From the NCBI GenBank assembly GCA_019637175.1, contig JAHBWD010000054.1:1-60718 (forward strand): 60,718 nucleotides of DNA, written 5' to 3'. The notes beneath the pieces are model-generated. The model searched no databases. It was given only the letters and a program-made list of their open reading frames with translations, and had not been told where the DNA came from. The position numbers were made by a program, and so were the translations under genes. Shown here piece by piece: positions 26,736 through 36,140 of this stretch. Source of the stretch: Labilithrix sp. Lineage in GTDB: Bacteria > Myxococcota_A > Polyangia > Polyangiales > Polyangiaceae. Every line of letters begins with the position of its first letter. Position 1 is the stretch's first letter.

Positions 26736-27422
26736 ATGCACGGGCTCTATGCCATCGTCGATCTCACGCTCCTCGCGGCGCGCAACACCGATCCCCTCGA
26801 GTACGCACGGGCTCTCTTGAGCGTTCGCCCCGCGGCGCTCCAGCTCCGCGCGAAAGAGGTCGCCGCGCGCGAGATCCTCGCGATGCTGCGCGTCCTCGGT
26901 CCGCTCTGCCGTCAGGCGGGCGTCCCGCTCGTGGCCAACGATCGCGCCGATCTCGCCGCCCTCGCCGGGTGCGAGATCGTGCACATCGGCCAAGAAGATC
27001 TCCCCTACGAGCTCGTGCACCGGATCGCGCCTCAGCTCGCCGTCGGCATCTCGACCCACACGCCCGCGCAGCTCGCGCGCGCGCTCGCCACGCGCCCGCG
27101 CTACGTGGCGTACGGTCCGGTCTTCGAGACGGCCAACAAGGTCAACGCCGATCCCGTCGTCGGCCTCGAGGGGCTTCGTCAGGCTTCGCGCACGGCGCGC
27201 GCGGCGAACGTCCCTCTCGTCGCCATCGGCGGCATCACGCTCTCGCGCGTGCACGAGCTCGCGCCGCTCGCCGACGCGTGCGCCGTCATCGGCGATCTCT
27301 ACCCGCCGGGCGCGTCGCTCCGCGACGTCACCGAGCGGGCCGCTGCGTTCCACGTGGCGCTCGGCGGCGCGCCGGTCTCGGCCCCGGCCGAGGGCTCGAC
27401 CAAGGCCGAGGCTCGTCCGTGA
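26736..27422 (+). CDS. thiE: Thiamine-phosphate synthase
   Basis: ThiE joins HMP-PP and THZ-P to thiamine phosphate. The 228-residue barrel shows LYAIVDLTLL, ALQLRAKEVAAREI (QxRxKx), VANDRADLAAL, EIVHIGQEDLP, GISTHTPAQLARA, YVAYGPVFETANKV and PLVAIGGITL. The ATG at 26736 gives the normal beginning. No TPP riboswitch is seen in the 80-bp upstream gap, and no other thi genes are near. The next gene's GTG overlaps this stop by 4 bp. The C-terminal about 20 residues (SAPAEGSTKAEARP) are a family-atypical tail. Confidence 0.93.
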   Translation: MHGLYAIVDLTLLAARNTDPLEYARALLSVRPAALQLRAKEVAAREILAMLRVLGPLCRQAGVPLVANDRADLAALAGCEIVHIGQEDLPYELVHRIAPQLAVGISTHTPAQLARALATRPRYVAYGPVFETANKVNADPVVGLEGLRQASRTARAANVPLVAIGGITLSRVHELAPLADACAVIGDLYPPGASLRDVTERAAAFHVALGGAPVSAPAEGSTKAEARP

Positions 27423-28129
27423 GCTTTCTCCTCGCTGGCCTGATCGTCGCAGGTGCCAGCGGGGCGATAGCGGTGGGTCGATGGCTCGCGAAGCGGCGCG
27501 AGTCGCCGCCGGCGCTCCCGGAGAAGCCCGTCGACGGCGACGCGCCCGCCGACGAGAGCATGCCCCCCGAGAGCACCGAAAAGAAACAGGAAGAGGCGGA
27601 GGCGAAGAAGCGGCCACCGCGTCGCGTCGAGGGTCCGGTCGCTCACCTCGACGGCTTTCCCTGTCAGCTCGGCGACGTCGTCATGCGCCTCACCGGCGAA
27701 GAGGCGTGGCTCGCCGGGGGGCTCGTCCTCTCCGAAGACGTCCCCGTCGCCGCGCTCTTCGTCGCGCCCGACGCGGGGCACGATTGTGCGCTCTACGTAC
27801 GGCCCAAGCCCCGTGAGGCGATCTTCTGGATGGAGCCGCTCGATCCCGGCGCCGTCCTCGTCGCCGGCGAGCCGCCGAGCTCGGTCGAGCACGGAGGCGT
27901 TCGCTTCGATCGCGCGCGCCGGCTGCCGCTCCGGCCGCGGCGGATCGGCGTCGGCGCGCCCGACGTCGGCGACGCCGTGATCATCGCCGAGTACGCCTCC
28001 GCAGGCGCCGAGCGCCTGCTCCTGGTGAAGGGCGCGGCGGGCTCGTCGCGCGCGTTCCGGGGGCTCGAGCTCGAGCCGTCGTCGTACGAGGTCATCGCCT
28101 CCGGCCGCTCGACGCTCGACGAAGACTGA
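27419..28129 (+). CDS. Hypothetical membrane-anchored protein
   Basis: A 236-residue protein starting at a GTG overlapping thiE's stop. An N-terminal helix (FLLAGLIVAGASGAIAVG) should anchor it. A charged Pro/Glu/Lys linker (about residues 25-70) follows, then a beta-rich domain: AHLDGFPCQLGDVVMRL, EEAWLAGGLVLSEDVPVAALF, and RRIGVGAPDVGDAVIIAEY. The domain is reminiscent of DUF4178-like beta domains, but this is not firm. Function unknown. Convergent with the M16 peptidase gene, 6 bp apart. Confidence 0.6.
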   Translation: MSFLLAGLIVAGASGAIAVGRWLAKRRESPPALPEKPVDGDAPADESMPPESTEKKQEEAEAKKRPPRRVEGPVAHLDGFPCQLGDVVMRLTGEEAWLAGGLVLSEDVPVAALFVAPDAGHDCALYVRPKPREAIFWMEPLDPGAVLVAGEPPSSVEHGGVRFDRARRLPLRPRRIGVGAPDVGDAVIIAEYASAGAERLLLVKGAAGSSRAFRGLELEPSSYEVIASGRSTLDED

Positions 28130-28135
28130 AGCGCG

Positions 28136-29419
28136 TCAGTCGCCGAGGAGCGATTCGAACGCGCGCCACGAAGACTTGAAGTCGTCTTCCTCACGCGGGC
28201 CGTACACGACGATGTGCCCGGTCTTCGCGCGAAGCGTCGCGCGCGCGTACTCGACGACGGCCTCGACCGTCGCCGCGCGCGTCAGCTCCATCTCTTCTTC
28301 GAGAGACGGCTCGTTCGCGAGCGTGGCCAGCCCGATGCCCTGCGCCGCCGACGCCGCGGTGTCGCCGATCGTCTCGAGCAAGAGGAGGTAGCTCTCCTTC
28401 GCCGCGACGAGCTCCTCCGGCGTGGGCCCGCGGTCGCGGAGATCGCGGAGCGTCTTCGCGACCGACTGCACGAGCTGAGGCAGGTTCTCCTTCTTCACGT
28501 CGGCGCGGATCGTGAGCCGCCCGACATCGCTGAGCTGGAGGATCTCCGCGTCGCCGGTGTACGCGATCCCCGAGCGGCTGCGCAGCACGTCGTGGATGCG
28601 CCCCGCGCCGGAGGTCGCGAGCACGAGCATGGTGAGGACTCCGCCCATGTTCTCCCGCGCGAGCGCGTGGAAGGGGAAGATCATCCGCACGCTGCTCCGC
28701 GTGGCCCACGCGTTCTCGATGAGGTGGAGCGCGCCGTTCGTCATCGCCGGCGCCGTGCGCGTCTTCAGCGGCACGCCCGGCGAGAGGCCGCCGAAGAGCG
28801 CCTCGACGTCCTTCATGATCGCGTCGAGCGAGAAGCCTCCCGCGAGGCTGAGGACGATCCCGCCGGCGAGGTAGTGGCGCGCGAGGTAGTCCTTCGCGTC
28901 GGCGAGCGTGATGCCGAGCACCGTGCGCGGCTCTCCGATGACCGGGACGCCGAGCGTGTTGTACGGCCACAGCTTCGTGTCTCCGAGCTCTTCGGTCGTC
29001 CAGATCGATCCGTCGTTCTCGTCGTAGACGTGCGACATCTCCTCGAGCACGATCCGGCGCTCGACCTCGAGCCCGTTGAAGGTCGGCGTGAGCAAGACCT
29101 CGGCGAGCAGGCCGAGCGCCGCCGTGAGATGACGGGCGGAGACGTCGATCTCGATCGCGGTCCACTCCTTCGCCGTCTGCGCGTTCATCCTCGCGCCCAT
29201 CGAGGCCATGTGCGCGCGGAGCGCGGCCTCGTGCGGATGCCGCTCGTTGCCTCGGAAGAGGAGGTGCTCGACGAAGTGGCTGATGCCCGCCTTGTCGCGC
29301 GGATCGTCGCGGCTGCCCGCGCCGACCATCAGGCGGATCGCGACGTGCTGCACCTCGGGCATCTCGAACGCCGCCACGCGAAGGCCGTTCGGCAGCGTCG
29401 CGCGGCGAAGGGTCGGCAC
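28136..29419 (-). CDS. M16-family zinc metallopeptidase
   Basis: A 427-residue single-chain M16 peptidase. The inverted zinc motif HFVEHLLFRG (HxxEH) is at about residue 48, with the third ligand Glu in the downstream RRIVLEEMSHVYDE region. The N-terminus LPNGLRVAAFEMPEVQHVA is typical of the mitochondrial-processing-peptidase-like group. The C-terminal M16 half is present (QLVQSVAKTLRDL, TPEELVAAKESYLL). No signal peptide is apparent, so cytoplasmic peptide degradation is likely. The gene lies 18 bp downstream of holB on the same strand. Confidence 0.9.
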   Translation of the reverse strand: MPTLRRATLPNGLRVAAFEMPEVQHVAIRLMVGAGSRDDPRDKAGISHFVEHLLFRGNERHPHEAALRAHMASMGARMNAQTAKEWTAIEIDVSARHLTAALGLLAEVLLTPTFNGLEVERRIVLEEMSHVYDENDGSIWTTEELGDTKLWPYNTLGVPVIGEPRTVLGITLADAKDYLARHYLAGGIVLSLAGGFSLDAIMKDVEALFGGLSPGVPLKTRTAPAMTNGALHLIENAWATRSSVRMIFPFHALARENMGGVLTMLVLATSGAGRIHDVLRSRSGIAYTGDAEILQLSDVGRLTIRADVKKENLPQLVQSVAKTLRDLRDRGPTPEELVAAKESYLLLLETIGDTAASAAQGIGLATLANEPSLEEEMELTRAATVEAVVEYARATLRAKTGHIVVYGPREEDDFKSSWRAFESLLGD

Positions 29420-29437
29420 GCCTCGACTATATCCCGC

Positions 29438-30490
29438 TCAGACGGCGCGCATGCGCGTGAGCATCGCCTCGACGACGAGCTGCGGAGCGGAGTTGCCGTC
29501 GAAGTGCTCCAGGGCGGCGAGGGCGATTCGGCCGCGTGCGGCGAGCGCCTCGGCCTTGCGCCCGTGGGTCCCGTCGTCGCGCGCCGCCTGCGACGCGTGC
29601 TCGGCGAAGGTCGAGGCGAGCGCGACGATCCGCTCGCGCAGCTCGCCCTTCGCCTTCTTCGCGTCTTCGGCGAGCGCGAGGAGAGGCTCGAGATCGTCGG
29701 CCGCGACGGCCTCGAGCGCGCGCGAGACGAACGCCTCACGCGCGTCGCTCGCTTCGGGATCGGCGAGGAGCTCGCCCGCCTCGACGCTGCCGCCGGAGAG
29801 GCGCGCGACCTCGCGCGCGCGCGCCTCTGCGATCCCCCGCGCCTCGAGCAGCTCCGCGACGACGTCGTCGGGCAGCGGCGCGAAGCGCACGCGGAGCGCG
29901 CGAGAGAGGATCGTCGGCAAGAGCGCGTCGGGCTGCGACGTGAGCAGCACGAAGTGCGTTCGAGGACCGGGCTCCTCGAGCGTCTTGAGGAGCGCGTTCG
30001 CCGCGGAGACGCTCAGCTCCTCGGCTCGCCGGATGACGAACACCTTCGCGCGCCCTTCGTGGGGCGCGTACGCCGCGCGCGCGAGGACGAGCGTGCGGAT
30101 CTGATCGATCGAGATGTCTTGCGTCTCCGGGCTGCGCCGCCCGATCGTCTGCGGCGCGTAGAGCCCGCGCTCGATCACGATCGTGTCGGGGTGGAGCGGC
30201 GTGCGCTCCTCGGGCCGCGGGATCGCGCGCTGGCACGCGGAGCAGCTTCCGCACGCGAGGAAGCTCGGCGCGCTCGCGCCGAAGAGGCCGCCTTGCTCGC
30301 TCGCGCCTCGCTTCTCGCAGACGAGCGCTTGCGCGAGGCCGAACGCCGCGAGCTCCTTGCCCACGCCGTCGGGCCCGACGAAGAGGTAGGCGTGGTGGAC
30401 GCGATCGTGCTCGAGCGCGCGCTCGAGCGTCCGCCGCGCGGTCTCCTGAGCCTTCAGCGTGGAGAGGAGGGGAGGCGCGCCTGCGGTCAT
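29438..30490 (-). CDS. holB: DNA polymerase III subunit delta'
   Basis: Clamp-loader subunit of the replicative polymerase. The AAA+ fold reads HHAYLFVGPDGVGKELAAF (Walker A), a Cys-rich zinc module CGSCSAC near residue 80, and then ISIDQIRTLV and AKVFVIRRAEELSVSAANALLKTLEEPGP (pieces), which are the hallmark of delta'/gamma. SRALRVRF sits in the sensor/arginine-finger position. Length 350 is normal. ATG at 30490 is the natural start. It precedes an M16 peptidase gene in the same direction. Confidence 0.92.
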   Translation of the reverse strand: MTAGAPPLLSTLKAQETARRTLERALEHDRVHHAYLFVGPDGVGKELAAFGLAQALVCEKRGASEQGGLFGASAPSFLACGSCSACQRAIPRPEERTPLHPDTIVIERGLYAPQTIGRRSPETQDISIDQIRTLVLARAAYAPHEGRAKVFVIRRAEELSVSAANALLKTLEEPGPRTHFVLLTSQPDALLPTILSRALRVRFAPLPDDVVAELLEARGIAEARAREVARLSGGSVEAGELLADPEASDAREAFVSRALEAVAADDLEPLLALAEDAKKAKGELRERIVALASTFAEHASQAARDDGTHGRKAEALAARGRIALAALEHFDGNSAPQLVVEAMLTRMRAV

Positions 30491-30529
30491 CGGATCCCTG
30501 CCGTATCGAGCCCGGTCCGTCGCGTCAAC

Positions 30530-30862
30530 TCACGCCCTGGAACGACGCGTGACCGCCGAGGGCTTGATCCAGAGCTGGAGCGCGCGCCCGAGCGCGATCG
30601 CGACGATCGCGGCGACGCCTCCGACGAACGGGCGCGCCTTGAAGAACGCGACGCCGAGCGCGAGCGTAGCGAGGTAACCGACGCCGACGAGCGCGAGCAG
30701 CGCGGAGCCGAGCGATCGCGCGCGCTCGTCTTCGGCGCGCCCGCAGCGCTCGCAGCAAGGGCCGCCGTCGATCTCGTAGGTCGCGCACGCCTCGCACACG
30801 CCGCGCTTGCACGCGCCGCAGGCGCTCACGACGTCGACGCCCGGGTGATCTCCGCACTCCAC
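30530..30862 (-). CDS. Small zinc-finger membrane protein (B-box-like)
   Basis: A 110-residue protein. The N-terminus carries a compact Cys/His cluster: ECGDHPG, ACGACKRGVCEAC and CCERCG, a B-box/zinc-ribbon-like module. Then come two hydrophobic helices (ALLALVGVGYLATLALGVAFF and VGGVAAIVAIALGRALQ) and a basic tail. GTG at 30862 directly precedes ECGDH, and no upstream homology supports a longer start. Similar small proteins sit near DUF genes in many bacteria and may anchor partner proteins. Divergent from the next gene with 25 bp between. Confidence 0.6.
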   Translation of the reverse strand: MECGDHPGVDVVSACGACKRGVCEACATYEIDGGPCCERCGRAEDERARSLGSALLALVGVGYLATLALGVAFFKARPFVGGVAAIVAIALGRALQLWIKPSAVTRRSRA

Positions 30863-30887
30863 GGCGGCGAGTGTATCGTATCGGCCG

Positions 30888-31334
30888 ATGCTCCTCGACC
30901 CCGTCCGTCTGACCCAGCACGTCCACGGACACCTCGGCTGGATCGCCGCGGCGGTGCTCGTGCACCCCGCCATCCTCCTCCGGGACAGGAAGCGTCGCGC
31001 GCACCTCGCGGTGGGCTCCGCCACGGCGCTCGCGACGATCGCCGGAGCGATCGGCGCGTGGCTCTACGTCGCCTACCGCGAGCGGCTCAAGCAGGGGATC
31101 TTCATGCGCTCGCCGGCCGTCGGCCTCCTCTTCGAGCGCAAGGAGCACTTGGCGTTCGCCGCCGTCGTCCTCGCGTGGGCGGGCGCGGCGGCGTACTTCG
31201 GCGCGATCGAGGCGAAGGCGGAGCTTCGCGAGACGCTCCGCACGATCGCCTTCCGCGCGTTCGTCGGATCCGCCTCGCTCGCCGTCGTCGTCGCTGTGCT
31301 CGGGACGATCGTCTCCGTGTTCAAGTCGTTCTGA
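30888..31334 (+). CDS. Small integral membrane protein
   Basis: A 148-residue protein with four predicted membrane helices (LGWIAAAVLVHPAILL, ALATIAGAIGAWLYV, LAFAAVVLAWAGAAAYFGAI and SLAVVVAVLGTIVSVF). Its N-terminus has RLTQHVHGHLGW, with His residues placed at the membrane face, and a loop with ERKEHLA. This resembles cytochrome b561-like or DUF-type four-helix proteins, but heme ligation is not established. Function unknown. Convergent with the crotonase gene (6 bp apart). Confidence 0.6.
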   Translation: MLLDPVRLTQHVHGHLGWIAAAVLVHPAILLRDRKRRAHLAVGSATALATIAGAIGAWLYVAYRERLKQGIFMRSPAVGLLFERKEHLAFAAVVLAWAGAAAYFGAIEAKAELRETLRTIAFRAFVGSASLAVVVAVLGTIVSVFKSF

Positions 31335-31340
31335 CGCGCC

Positions 31341-32113
<773 letters not shown>

Positions 32114-32117
<4 letters not shown>

Positions 32118-32986
32118 GCGGGCCTCTTTCCGCTGGCGTCGTAGACGTAGAACCCGCGGCCGGTCTTCTTGCCGAGCCATCCGGCGGCGACCAGGTTCCG
32201 GAGCATGGTCGGCGCGCGGTACTTGTCGTCGCCGATGTCGCGATGGAGCACGTCGGCGATCGCGAGCACCGTGTCGAGGCCGATGAGATCCGACAGCTCG
32301 AGCGGCCCCATCGGGTGGTTCAAGCCGAGCTTCGCGCCGGTGTCGATGTCTTCGGCGCTCCCGACGCCTTCCTGGAGCGCGAAGCACGCCTCGCAGAGCA
32401 TCGGGATGAGGATCCGATTGACGAGGAAGCCAGGTGCGTCGTTGCTCACCGTCACGGTCTTGCCCATCTTCTCGGCGCAGGCGCGGACGACCTCGTACGT
32501 CTCCTTCGACGTCTGCACCGCGCGCACGATCTCGACGAGCTTCATCAGCGCCGGCGGATTCATGAAGTGCATGCCGATCACGCGATCGGGCCGCTTCGTC
32601 ACGCCCGCGAGGCGAGTGAGCGAGATGCTCGACGTGTTGCTCGCGAGGATCGCGCCGGGCTTCATCGCCTCGTCGCAGCCGCGAAACAGCTTCAGCTTCA
32701 GCTCGACGTTCTCCGTGGCGGCCTCGACGACGAGATCGCATGCGCCGAAGTCTGCCGCCCCGGACACCGGCTTGATCCGCGCGACGAGCGCGTCTTTGTC
32801 GGCGGCCGACATCTTCCCCTTCTCGACCTGCTTGCCGAGGATCGCGTCGATCTTCGATCGGCCCTTCTGCGCGAGCTCCACCGACGCGTCGGCGAGGACG
32901 ACGTCGTAGCCCGCGGCCGCGGCGACCTGCGCGATTCCCGAACCCATCTGTCCGGCGCCGAGGACGCCGATCGTTCGAATATCCAT
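32114..32986 (-). CDS. hbd: 3-hydroxybutyryl-CoA dehydrogenase
   Basis: A 290-residue short-type 3-hydroxyacyl-CoA dehydrogenase. NAD-binding TIGVLGAGQMGSGIAQVAA lies at the N-terminus, then IASNTSSISL-like ILASNTSSISLTRLA, IGMHFMNPPALMKLVEIV and DAPGFLVNRILIPML. The C-terminal domain has GAKLGLNHPMGPLELSDLIGLD. It oxidises or reduces 3-hydroxybutyryl-CoA with NAD(P). It is coupled to the crotonase gene, so the two consecutive steps of the pathway are co-expressed. Start at ATG 32986, upstream of which a divergent TPR-lipoprotein gene begins at 33026. Confidence 0.93.
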
Positions 32987-33025
32987 GTGTTGCTCCGACC
33001 TCGCGTGGGCTGGCAGGATTACCAC

Positions 33026-33826
33026 GTGCGCCGGCTCTTCGTCCTCGCGTTCTGCCTCTTCGTCGCGGGCTGCGCCGCGCAGGGGCCGATCGATCGCGCG
33101 CAGCAGCTCGTGAGGATGCACCGCGAGGGCGAGGCGATCACGACGTTGCGCGCGCACCTGGCGCGGCATCCCGACGACGTGGCGGCGCGCCGCTTGCTCG
33201 TGCGCGTCTACGCGTTCTCGGGCGATCTCGAGGGCGCCAAGCGCGAGGTCGCCGAGCTCGAGCGCCGCCTGCCGGGCGATCCCGTCTCGTGGATCGAGCT
33301 GGGGCACGCGTTCGAGCTGCAGCACCGTTACGACGAAGCGCTCGCGGCCTACGACACGGCGGCGAGCACGGCGCCGTCTTCCCCCGCGGGCCCTCGCGAG
33401 GGGGGCATGCGCTGCGCGCGGTGGGGCGAGCCCGAAGAGGCGCTGCCGCGCCTCGAAGAGGCGGTGCGCCGCGGCGCGGGCGACGCCGAGATCTTCCACG
33501 CGCTCGGCCTCGTGCGCGTCCACATGCGCGATCTCGACGGCGCCGCGGACGCCTACGAACGAGGCCTCCGCGCCGATCCGAAGAGCACCGAGAACCTGCT
33601 CGGCCTCGCGACCGTAGCGGTGGTGAGAGACGACGCGAAGGCGGCGCTCTCGGCTTACGATCGCATCCTCGCGCGCAAGCCCTCGTACGCCGCCGCCGAG
33701 CTCGGGCGCGCGTGGGCGCTCGCGAAGCTCGGTCGCCGCGACGAGGCGAAGCGCGCGCTCGATCACGCCGAAGAGCTCGGCGCGCCGCGTGAGAACGTCG
33801 CTCGCCAGCGCGCCAACCTGAAGTAG
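33026..33826 (+). CDS. TPR lipoprotein
   Basis: A 266-residue protein with lipoprotein signal CLFVAGC at the N-terminus (GTG start at 33026), followed by tandem TPR units: LRAHLARHPDDVAARRLLVRVYA, VSWIELGHAFELQHRYDEALAAYDTA, AEIFHALGLVRVHMRDLDGAADAYE and NLLGLATVAVVRDDAKAALSAYD (landmarks). It is likely periplasmic, scaffolding an envelope complex. The next small gene starts 9 bp later and overlaps with mtnA, so the three are probably co-transcribed. Confidence 0.75.
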   Translation: MRRLFVLAFCLFVAGCAAQGPIDRAQQLVRMHREGEAITTLRAHLARHPDDVAARRLLVRVYAFSGDLEGAKREVAELERRLPGDPVSWIELGHAFELQHRYDEALAAYDTAASTAPSSPAGPREGGMRCARWGEPEEALPRLEEAVRRGAGDAEIFHALGLVRVHMRDLDGAADAYERGLRADPKSTENLLGLATVAVVRDDAKAALSAYDRILARKPSYAAAELGRAWALAKLGRRDEAKRALDHAEELGAPRENVARQRANLK

Positions 33827-33835
33827 AGTCTACGC

Positions 33836-34084
33836 ATGGCCGACGAGACCGCCGCGATGAAGGAGCTGCGCGAGGTCTTCGAGGATCTCGACGCGCTCCT
33901 GAAGAACCCCGACGTCGGCAGCGAGCTCACCGCGCGCGGCGTCAACACGAGCCTCGCGATCGTCGCCGCCGACGCGCTGCGCGCCTACCTCGCCGGCGAG
34001 AAGGCGCGCGCCGCGGAGGACTTCGAAACGGTCGCCGAGGAGATCGCGACGCGCCTCGCCGCGAGCAAGCGGGATCTGTCGTGA
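33836..34084 (+). CDS. Small conserved-type hypothetical protein
   Basis: An 82-residue helical, acidic protein (MADETAAMKELREVF, LKNPDVGSELTARGVNTS, LAGEKARAAEDFETVAEEIA). No motif, signal or membrane segment is seen. Codon use is like its neighbours, and it overlaps mtnA by 4 bp, which supports a real gene. Function unknown. Confidence 0.6.
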   Translation: MADETAAMKELREVFEDLDALLKNPDVGSELTARGVNTSLAIVAADALRAYLAGEKARAAEDFETVAEEIATRLAASKRDLS

Positions 34085-35220
34085 GCGACAGCAAGAAGAT
34101 CCATCAGCCGATCCCGACGCTCCCCACGGGGCAGGCGCATCCGCATCCCGAGCCGCTGAGCGGCGAGTCGTACTCGGCCGTCGAGCTCATGCCCGCGTAC
34201 CGCGTGGTGATCCTCGATCAACGGAAGCTCCCCCAGCACGAGCGCTACGAGCTGTTCGCCCGCGTCGAAGACGTGGCGGAGGCGATCCGATCGATGATGG
34301 TGCGAGGCGCGCCCGCGATCGGGATCTCCGCCGCCTATGGAATGGTCGCGGCGGCCGTGGCGGCGCGGGGCGACGCGCCTTCGTTCCTCGAGGCGATGCA
34401 GAAGGCCGACGCCGTCCTCCGCGCCGCGCGCCCGACGGCGGTGAACCTCGCGTGGGCGCTCGATCGCCTGAAGCCGGCGATCGCGGAGGCGTCGAGCCTC
34501 GACTACGCGATGCGCGCCGAGCGCGTCGCCCAGGAGGCGCGCGCGCTGCATCGCGCGGAGGTCGCGGCGTGCCGCGCGATCGGCGCCCTCGGCGCGCCGT
34601 TCGTCCCCGACGGCGCGACGATCCTCACGCACTGCAACGCGGGCGCGCTCGCGACGGGCGGCTACGGCACCGCGCTCGGCGTCGTCCGCGCCGCGCACGC
34701 CGCCGGCAAGAAGATCCGCGTCCTCGCCTGCGAGACGCGCCCGTACCTGCAAGGCGCGCGGCTCACGGCGTGGGAGCTCGCCAAGGATCGGATCCCGGTC
34801 GAGGTGATCGGCGACTCGATGGCGGCGCACTTCATGGCGAAGAAGCAGATCGATCTCGTCGTCGTCGGCGCCGACCGCATCGCCAAGAACGGCGACGCGG
34901 CGAACAAGATCGGCACGTACGGGCACGCGTGCGTGGCCGCGGCGCACGAGGTCCCGTTCTACGTCGCCGCGCCGTGGAGCACCGTCGATCTCGGCTGCGA
35001 GGCCGGCGCGTCCATCCCGATCGAAGAACGAAGCGAGCGTGAGCTGTCGCATTTCGCGCTCCCCGACGGAGGCGACGTCGCGCTCGTGCCCGACGGCGTC
35101 GGCGTGAGAAATCCTTCGTTCGACGTGACGCCCGCCGCGCTCATCACCGCGATCATCACCGAGCGCGGCGTCGTGCAGCCGGTCTCCGGCGGAGAGCTCG
35201 CCAAGCTCGCGACGCAGTGA
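34081..35220 (+). CDS. mtnA: S-methyl-5-thioribose-1-phosphate isomerase
   Basis: MtnA isomerises 5-methylthioribose-1-phosphate to the ribulose form in methionine salvage. The 379-residue sequence shows VEDVAEAIRSMMVRGAPAIG, RPTAVNLAWAL, LTHCNAGALATGGYGTALG with the catalytic Cys, ETRPYLQGARLTAWEL, GDSMAAHFM and VVVGADRIAKNGDAANKIGTY with the catalytic Asp. The GTG at 34081 precedes a poorly conserved N-terminal extension of about 30 residues (HPHPEPLSGESYSAVEL marks the start of the core). No other salvage gene is nearby. Its stop abuts the stop of the convergent gene with no gap. Confidence 0.95.
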   Translation: MSDSKKIHQPIPTLPTGQAHPHPEPLSGESYSAVELMPAYRVVILDQRKLPQHERYELFARVEDVAEAIRSMMVRGAPAIGISAAYGMVAAAVAARGDAPSFLEAMQKADAVLRAARPTAVNLAWALDRLKPAIAEASSLDYAMRAERVAQEARALHRAEVAACRAIGALGAPFVPDGATILTHCNAGALATGGYGTALGVVRAAHAAGKKIRVLACETRPYLQGARLTAWELAKDRIPVEVIGDSMAAHFMAKKQIDLVVVGADRIAKNGDAANKIGTYGHACVAAAHEVPFYVAAPWSTVDLGCEAGASIPIEERSERELSHFALPDGGDVALVPDGVGVRNPSFDVTPAALITAIITERGVVQPVSGGELAKLATQ

Positions 35221-36108
35221 CTAGCCCGCGCCCGGCGCGCAGTGCTCGATGACGAGCTTCGCAGCATTCGGGTTCGGCACGAGGCCCTTGGCGGCCGCGA
35301 CGAAGCGGCCGCTCATCGCGCGCACGTAGAAGGAGATCTTCGTCGAGGCCGGCGCGGGGCTGAACTGCCCGGTCCAGGCCATCATCGTCTCCGCCGGAGC
35401 GAGGAAGATGGCGACGCTCGACGCGGCGTTGGTGAACATCTGCGCGCCCACCGAGCTGCCGTAGTCGACGGGGGAGGCGATCGGGAGCGACGTCGCCGAA
35501 GCGAAGGCTTGCGTGCCCCAGCCGGCGCCGTTGGCCTCGCCGCTCGTGCGCCGGCACCTGTCGGCGCCGCTGTAGTTGGCCGCCTCGATGCCCTCGTCCC
35601 AGTCGTTGCGAAGGACGTGCGCCTGGAGCACGCCCGCCTCCGCGGGGAACGCGCACGTGCCTCCGCAGCTCTCATCGGCGGTGAGGAGGATGCGCATCGC
35701 GCGCAGGCCGCCGGCTCGGAGGATGTCTCGCGTCGCCGGCGACAGGTCGAAGCGAAGGAGGAGAAACTCGTTGTTCGGCGAGAGGTGACTGAACGGCCGG
35801 ACGCCGTGGCCGTTCGCGCCGTCGCAGTCGCCGGAGATCGGCGGGCTCGTGTCGGCCTCCACGTCGAGCCTGACGGTCTCCGTCCTGCACGCCGTCGGGC
35901 CGTCGCTCGCGTCGCTCGCGTCGCTCGCGCCGACGCCGTCGTTCACCGCGCCGCCCGAGGCGTCGTTCGTCGTCGCGCCGTCCGTCGCGCGCGGACCGTC
36001 ATCCTCGATCTCGAGCGCCTCGCCGCACGCGAGGACGCCGATCGTCGCGCCTCCGATCGCCGCGAAGAGGACGCAGGCTCGGAGGACCGCGCGCATCTTC
36101 CTCAGCAT
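35221..36108 (-). CDS. Predicted lipoprotein with DNRLRE-like beta domain
   Basis: A 295-residue lipoprotein. The signal is MRAVLRACVLFAAIGG with IGVLAC as lipobox, followed by an acidic stalk with DASDASDG repeats (about residues 40-75). The beta-rich domain includes NEFLLLRFDLSPATRDIL, AMRILLTADESCGG and AHVLRNDWDEG, matching DNRLRE-type domains seen on surface proteins. Likely exposed on the cell surface; role unknown. Transcribed away from the following beta-propeller-like gene at 36141. Confidence 0.65.
   Translation of the reverse strand: MLRKMRAVLRACVLFAAIGGATIGVLACGEALEIEDDGPRATDGATTNDASGGAVNDGVGASDASDASDGPTACRTETVRLDVEADTSPPISGDCDGANGHGVRPFSHLSPNNEFLLLRFDLSPATRDILRAGGLRAMRILLTADESCGGTCAFPAEAGVLQAHVLRNDWDEGIEAANYSGADRCRRTSGEANGAGWGTQAFASATSLPIASPVDYGSSVGAQMFTNAASSVAIFLAPAETMMAWTGQFSPAPASTKISFYVRAMSGRFVAAAKGLVPNPNAAKLVIEHCAPGAG
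35901..35929. repeat. Nine-base tandem repeat coding Asp-Ala-Ser
   Basis: Three or so copies of a GCGTCGCTC unit occur on the plus strand; on the minus strand they encode the DASDASD stalk of the lipoprotein. Such tracts are prone to in-frame length change. Confidence 0.5.
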
Positions 36109-36140
36109 AGCGCCGGGCGGAACACGCTGCGCGTGCTACG